Below are positions 60,378 to 64,000 of a stretch of DNA of 64,000 bases, one piece after another. Where the stretch lies: positions 6,076,001 through 6,140,000 of the forward strand of contig NZ_CP011319.1 in NCBI RefSeq assembly GCF_001865675.1, written 5' to 3'. The notes under the pieces are model-generated. The model searched no databases, was not told where the DNA came from, and saw only the letters and a program-made list of their open reading frames with translations. The first letter of the stretch is position 1. Each line of letters starts with the position of its first letter. This DNA is from Janthinobacterium sp. 1_2014MBL_MicDiv. GTDB taxonomy: Bacteria > Pseudomonadota > Gammaproteobacteria > Burkholderiales > Burkholderiaceae_D. Position numbers and translations under genes: made by a program.

Positions 60378-61429
60378 CTCTCGCCTATTCCGCCGACGCG
60401 GCCATCCTGATCGGCCGCTTCCAGCCCTTTCACAATGGCCATGCGGGCTTGCTGCAGACGGCGCTGGCCACCGCCGCCAGCGTGGTGGTGGTGCTCGGTT
60501 CCGCCTTCCATGCGCGCAGCCCGAAGAACCCGTTTACGTGGCAGGAACGGGCCGCCATGATCGCCGCCACCCTGCCCGAGGCGCAGCGCGCGCGTGTGCA
60601 TTACGTGGCCGTGCGCGATTACTACGACGATGGCCTGTGGGCCGATGCCGTGCGGCGCGCCGTGGCGGGCGCCGTGCCCAGGGCGCAGCGCGTGACCCTG
60701 GTGGCCTGCTTCAAGGACGCCACCAGCTACTACCTGCACCACTTCCCCCACTGGCAGCTGCTGAACCTGGAGATCGACGCCGGCGCGCCCATCGGCGCCA
60801 CGGCGATCCGCAACGTGCTGTTCGAGGCCGAGGACGTGGACGTGTCGCTGAGCGCCGTGGCGCAGCTGCTGCCGGCGGCCATTAGCCACTATCTGAAGGC
60901 GTGGACCCTGTTGCCGTGGTACGCGCCGCTGGTGCAGGAATACCGCGCCATCGAGGCGTACAAGGCGCGCTGGCGCGTGGCGCCGTATCCGCCCATCTTC
61001 ACCACCGTCGATGCGTTGGTGCAGACGGGCGGCCACGTGCTGCTGGTGCGCCGCGGCGGTTATCCGGGCAAGGGCTTGTGGGCGCTGCCGGGCGGCTTCC
61101 TGGAGCCGCGCGAACGCCTGCTGCAGGGCGCGCTGCGCGAACTGGCGGAAGAAACCCAGCTGGGCGTGCTGGCGCCCACCCTGGTCGAGGCGCTCGTCGG
61201 CGTGGCCGTGTTCGACCACCCGGACCGCAGCCAGCGCGGGCGCACCATCACGCATGCGCATTACTTCGACCTGAAGACGCGCCAGCTGCCGGCCGTGACG
61301 GCGGCCGACGATGCGGCGCTGGCGCAGTGGGTGCCGGTGGCCGCGCTGCCCGCCATGGAAGAGGAATTCTTCGAGGACCACTTCCACATCCTCAACCACT
61401 TCCTGAAGCTGACGCACGAGGGGCGCTGA
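60374..61429 (+). CDS. nadM: bifunctional NMN adenylyltransferase / Nudix hydrolase
   Basis: This 351-residue fusion has an N-terminal nucleotidyltransferase (about 1-185) with IGRFQPFHNGHAGLL and a second motif IGATAIRNVL. A C-terminal Nudix domain (about 200-345) follows, with the box GGFLEPRERLLQGALRELAEET, whose REL-EE core is present. The fusion is known from bacteria, where it makes NAD+ from NMN and can act on ADP-ribose. Overlap with nadE places both NAD+-forming activities in one transcript. Confidence 0.93.
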   Translation: MTLAYSADAAILIGRFQPFHNGHAGLLQTALATAASVVVVLGSAFHARSPKNPFTWQERAAMIAATLPEAQRARVHYVAVRDYYDDGLWADAVRRAVAGAVPRAQRVTLVACFKDATSYYLHHFPHWQLLNLEIDAGAPIGATAIRNVLFEAEDVDVSLSAVAQLLPAAISHYLKAWTLLPWYAPLVQEYRAIEAYKARWRVAPYPPIFTTVDALVQTGGHVLLVRRGGYPGKGLWALPGGFLEPRERLLQGALRELAEETQLGVLAPTLVEALVGVAVFDHPDRSQRGRTITHAHYFDLKTRQLPAVTAADDAALAQWVPVAALPAMEEEFFEDHFHILNHFLKLTHEGR

Positions 61430-61441
61430 GGGCCGCTGAGG

Positions 61442-61461
61442 GGGCACGCCCTGGCGTGCCC
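61442..61461. other. GC-rich hairpin between convergent genes
   Basis: The perfect stem GGGCACGCC/GGCGTGCCC has a two-base centre and lies between nadM and the stress-protein gene. There is no T-run, so it may act as a transcription barrier or not at all. Confidence 0.4.
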
Positions 61462-61487
61462 GTGTCGCCCTGCGCCGAGGGCAGCGC

Positions 61488-62324
61488 TCAGGAGGTCACG
61501 CGCTCCCAGCCATGCCTGACGGCCGCCTTGAAGTCGTCCCACGCCGATTGCGGATACGTGTGCTCCCAGTTGCTGCGCAGTTCGGGCTCCACCTGCTCCC
61601 AGCTTTGCCCGCGGTAGCTGTCGCTGCCCGCCATCGAATGGCCATAGCGGTAGGCGGGATCGTAGTCGTCGAAGCGCGCGCCGCTGGCCGCATACTGGCT
61701 GCTCCAGTGGTTGCGGTAATACTGCTCGTCGTCGTAGCTGGTGCCTGGCAGGTTGTCGGCGCCCGGGTAGCGGCGCGCGTTGGCGCCGGGGCTGGACGGC
61801 GGCGACGACGACGCCATGTCGCCGGCAAATTGCTGCGACCCTGGCGCCTCGTTCATGTTGACGGAGGATGCGCCCTGCTGCGACGGCGCGCCGGACTGCA
61901 TGCTGGCGCCCTGGCGCATCGCGCTATCGCCCTGCAGCGGGGCGCCCTGCCAGCCGCCGGCGCGCCAGCTGTCCGCATGCGCGTCGATATCGAGCGGCGC
62001 ATAGCGCTCGACGATGTCGGTGGCGCGCTGGATATCGGCGTCGCTCGCTCCTTCCAGTGTCAGCACGACATGCCCGCGCCGCACGGCTTCCGCGTAGATG
62101 TGGCGGTCGGCGTGGCTGCCGAACAGATCGCCGAAGAAATGCTTGATATTGTCGAGCAGGCTGTCGCTCTCGTCGCGGCGGAGGTTTTCCATAGCGGAAA
62201 ATTCGTCGCTGCCCGCATCGTGCAGGCGGATGCTGGCGCCGGGCAGGCCAGCCGTGATCAGGTCGTGCCGCGCGCGTTCGGCCATGTCGCGCAGGACAAA
62301 AACTGCTGCCAATGTGTGTGCCAT
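61488..62324 (-). CDS. general-stress-type protein with disordered middle region
   Basis: This 278-residue protein starts at ATG 62324 (MAHTLAAVFVLRDMAERARHDLITAGLPGASIRL), with GGAG upstream. The first ~110 residues form a ferredoxin-like fold seen in YflT-type stress proteins. A Gln/Ser/Gly/Pro-rich linker follows (about 125-190). The C-terminal part ends with YRGQSWEQVEPELRSNWEHTYPQSAWDDFKAAVRHGWERV, a motif common in predicted stress proteins next to YsnF domains. The function is unknown; osmotic or oxidative stress is inferred from relatives. Confidence 0.75.
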   Translation of the reverse strand: MAHTLAAVFVLRDMAERARHDLITAGLPGASIRLHDAGSDEFSAMENLRRDESDSLLDNIKHFFGDLFGSHADRHIYAEAVRRGHVVLTLEGASDADIQRATDIVERYAPLDIDAHADSWRAGGWQGAPLQGDSAMRQGASMQSGAPSQQGASSVNMNEAPGSQQFAGDMASSSPPSSPGANARRYPGADNLPGTSYDDEQYYRNHWSSQYAASGARFDDYDPAYRYGHSMAGSDSYRGQSWEQVEPELRSNWEHTYPQSAWDDFKAAVRHGWERVTS

Positions 62325-62463
62325 GATGGTCTCCAATCGGTGAACAACGTCCTTTCAGTGTAGGCCGTGACACACGAAATGGGCGCCCGTTTGCCCCTTG
62401 GAAATCGTTATATTCAACAAGTGTTAACGACATAACATACGCGCCGTGGCGCCACGTGGAACC

Positions 62464-63366
62464 TCAGTCCGGCGTGCCGACGTGGGCGCGCAGGAAATCG
62501 ATGAAGGCGCGCACTTTCTCGGCAATATGCTGGGTGTTCGGATACACGGCATACACGCCCTGCTGCGGGAAGACGACGTCGGGCAGCAGGCGGCGCAGGC
62601 GTCCCGCGCGCACCTCCGCTTCCACCTGCCATTGCGGCAGCAGGGCCACGCCGCAGCCGCCCAGGGCAAAGCCCAGCAGGGCCGAGGCGGAGTCGGAGTG
62701 GATGGCGGCGTCGTCCTGCGCGGCGAAGGCGGCCGGGCCGTCCGGCGTCTGCACGTCCCAGCGCAGCGGCGCCGCCAGGCGGCTGTGCGCCAGCCAGCGC
62801 GCGCGCTGCAAGTCGTCCAGGGTGGCGATGCCCTTGCCGGGCAGGCTGGCCAGGTAGGCGGGCGACGCCACGGGCCAGATGGCGTAATGCTCGACGAGCG
62901 AGGCGCGGTAGCTCGAATCGTTGAGCGAACCCATGCGGATGGCCACGTCGTAGCGTCCGGAGATCAGGTCTTCATGCGACGACGACGAGGAATGCTGGAT
63001 CTGCAGCTGCGGGTGGGCCGCGGCAAAGGCGATCAGCGCGGGAATCACCGTGCGGCTGCCGTACTCGACGGTGGTGGTCAGGCGCAAGGTGCCGCGCAAG
63101 CCCTGGTGGCCCTGGCGCGCCGTTTCGATGGCGCCCTGCGCTTCGCTGAGCACGCGCTGGCAATCCTCATAAAAGCGCCGCCCCACGTCCGTCAGGGCCA
63201 GGCTGCGCGTGCTGCGCGTGAGCAGCGACACGCCCAGCTCCGCCTCCAGCTGTTTCAGGTTGAAACTGACGACGGCCTTGCTCTGGCCCAGCACGGCGGC
63301 GGCGGCCGTCAGCGAGCCGGCGTCGACGATGGCGATGAAAATACCCAAACGGTCGAGACTGATCAT
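62464..63366 (-). CDS. LysR-family regulator divergent from an MFS transporter
   Basis: This 300-residue regulator has the DNA-binding domain DRLGIFIAIVDAGSLTAAAAVLGQSKAVVSFNLKQLEAELGVSLL, belonging to the CrgA-like subgroup, and an effector domain (about 90-295). It is divergent from the MFS gene at 63494 across 127 bp and is therefore its likely regulator. Confidence 0.9.
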   Translation of the reverse strand: MISLDRLGIFIAIVDAGSLTAAAAVLGQSKAVVSFNLKQLEAELGVSLLTRSTRSLALTDVGRRFYEDCQRVLSEAQGAIETARQGHQGLRGTLRLTTTVEYGSRTVIPALIAFAAAHPQLQIQHSSSSSHEDLISGRYDVAIRMGSLNDSSYRASLVEHYAIWPVASPAYLASLPGKGIATLDDLQRARWLAHSRLAAPLRWDVQTPDGPAAFAAQDDAAIHSDSASALLGFALGGCGVALLPQWQVEAEVRAGRLRRLLPDVVFPQQGVYAVYPNTQHIAEKVRAFIDFLRAHVGTPD

Positions 63367-63493
63367 GATGAAGAGTAAGTAGAAATGCGGTTTTCAGGGC
63401 TTTGTCAAAATTTATTTGACAGTGTAATCGGGGCTGGCCCGTTACGCAAATGGCGCTGGACGCTTATGCTGGCCGTTTGCCATTCGGAGCACC

Positions 63494-64000
63494 ATGGACT
63501 ATCGCAAAAAGGTGGCGGCCATCTATCTGCTGGGGTTTTTCGTCGACCTGATCAACATGTTCATCACCAGCGTCGCCTATCCCGACATCGGCCACGCGTT
63601 TGGCGCATCGGTGGCGCAGCTGGCCTGGATCAGCACGGCCTACATCGTCGGCCTGACCATCGTCATCCCCGCCAGCGCCTGGCTGGCTGCCTATTATGGC
63701 AGCAAAACCGTGTTCATGGCATCGTTGCTAACTTTTTTATGCGCCAGCATCGGCGCCGGCCTGGCGCCATCGATCGAGGCGCTGATCGTCTGGCGCTGCG
63801 TGCAGGGCCTCGGCGGCGGCCTGCTGATCCCGCTGGGGCAAAGCATGACCTACCAGCTGTACCGCCCTGCCGAGCGCCCCGGCCTGTCCTCCGTCATCAT
63901 GCTGGTGGGTTTGCTGGCACCCGCCCTCTCCCCGGCCCTGGGCGGCGTCATCGTCGACAGCCTGTCGTGGCGCTGGATCTTTTACCTGAACGTGCCGTTT
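63494..64000 (+). CDS. MFS (DHA2-type) drug exporter, 5' part only
   Basis: The open frame from ATG 63494 (MDYRKKVAAIYLLGFFVDLINMF) continues to the window edge, giving 169 residues. Visible helices and motifs fit the 14-helix DHA2 family: PDIGHAFGASVAQLAWISTAY, the motif-A-like loop LAAYYGSKTVFM and the RCVQGLGGGLLIPLGQ helix. GGAG precedes the start. The C-terminal part and substrate are unknown. Confidence 0.88.
   Translation, partial: MDYRKKVAAIYLLGFFVDLINMFITSVAYPDIGHAFGASVAQLAWISTAYIVGLTIVIPASAWLAAYYGSKTVFMASLLTFLCASIGAGLAPSIEALIVWRCVQGLGGGLLIPLGQSMTYQLYRPAERPGLSSVIMLVGLLAPALSPALGGVIVDSLSWRWIFYLNVPF

Overview
The window is high-GC bacterial chromosome, apart from a few AT-rich islands. 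It reads as a betaproteobacterium of the Oxalobacteraceae (Janthinobacterium, Massilia or Duganella type). The evidence is the order atpIBEFHAGDC - parB - parA - rsmG - mnmG, the Burkholderiales-type parS sequence, and the style of the LysR, LivGFKHM and PutA proteins. The genus is inferred from protein character only. No rRNA, tRNA, CRISPR array, prophage or insertion sequence was seen.

Layout. 0-5 kb: a polyamine and membrane-stress module, with a membrane-anchored aminopropyltransferase (cut by the window edge) divergent from DUF350, SPFH-SHOCT, DUF4178, a Ser/Gly-rich peptide and AdoMet decarboxylase. 5-7 kb: a lipoprotein and rsgA. 6.9-18.7 kb, all on the minus strand: the complete F1Fo ATP synthase operon, parAB, a 9-bp AT-rich tandem array, rsmG and mnmG. 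18.8-22 kb: parS sites, a guanidine-II riboswitch with the exporter gene gdx, an orphan nuoA, an iron-type alcohol dehydrogenase and an EAL protein. 22-30.9 kb, minus strand: a 3-hydroxybutyrate oligomer hydrolase, a branched-chain amino-acid ABC transporter (livGFKHM) and a GMC oxidoreductase.

30.9-32.3 kb carries no gene. It holds three diverged tandem copies of a unit of about 470 bp. Each copy has consensus DnaA boxes, a DnaA-trio tract and an AT-rich stretch in the order of a bacterial origin unwinding system. Together with nearby parAB, five perfect-core parS sites and a change in the preferred coding strand, this makes it the best candidate for the chromosomal origin of replication, although dnaA is not in the window. 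A second gene-free stretch (45.7-46.3 kb) is an array of DnaA-box-like 9-mers, nearly all in one orientation, repeating every 10-12 bp.

32.3-48.8 kb: mtnN, putA with a divergent Lrp regulator, a chemotaxis receptor, a LysR gene, small envelope genes, ferredoxin, coaD, rsmD, a 122-bp inverted-repeat element, glmU, a second Lrp regulator and glmS. 49-53.6 kb: a methionine cluster of metR, a MetF-like gene, an FMN reductase, DUF1852 (mesX) and the core methionine synthase mesD, which is the oxygen-dependent route that needs neither folate nor cobalamin. 53.8-64 kb: a VOC protein, a large mechanosensitive channel, DUF2938 divergent from an ArsR-rhodanese regulator over a long palindromic operator, a ClbS-like protein, nadE with nadM-Nudix, a stress protein, a LysR regulator and the start of an MFS exporter.
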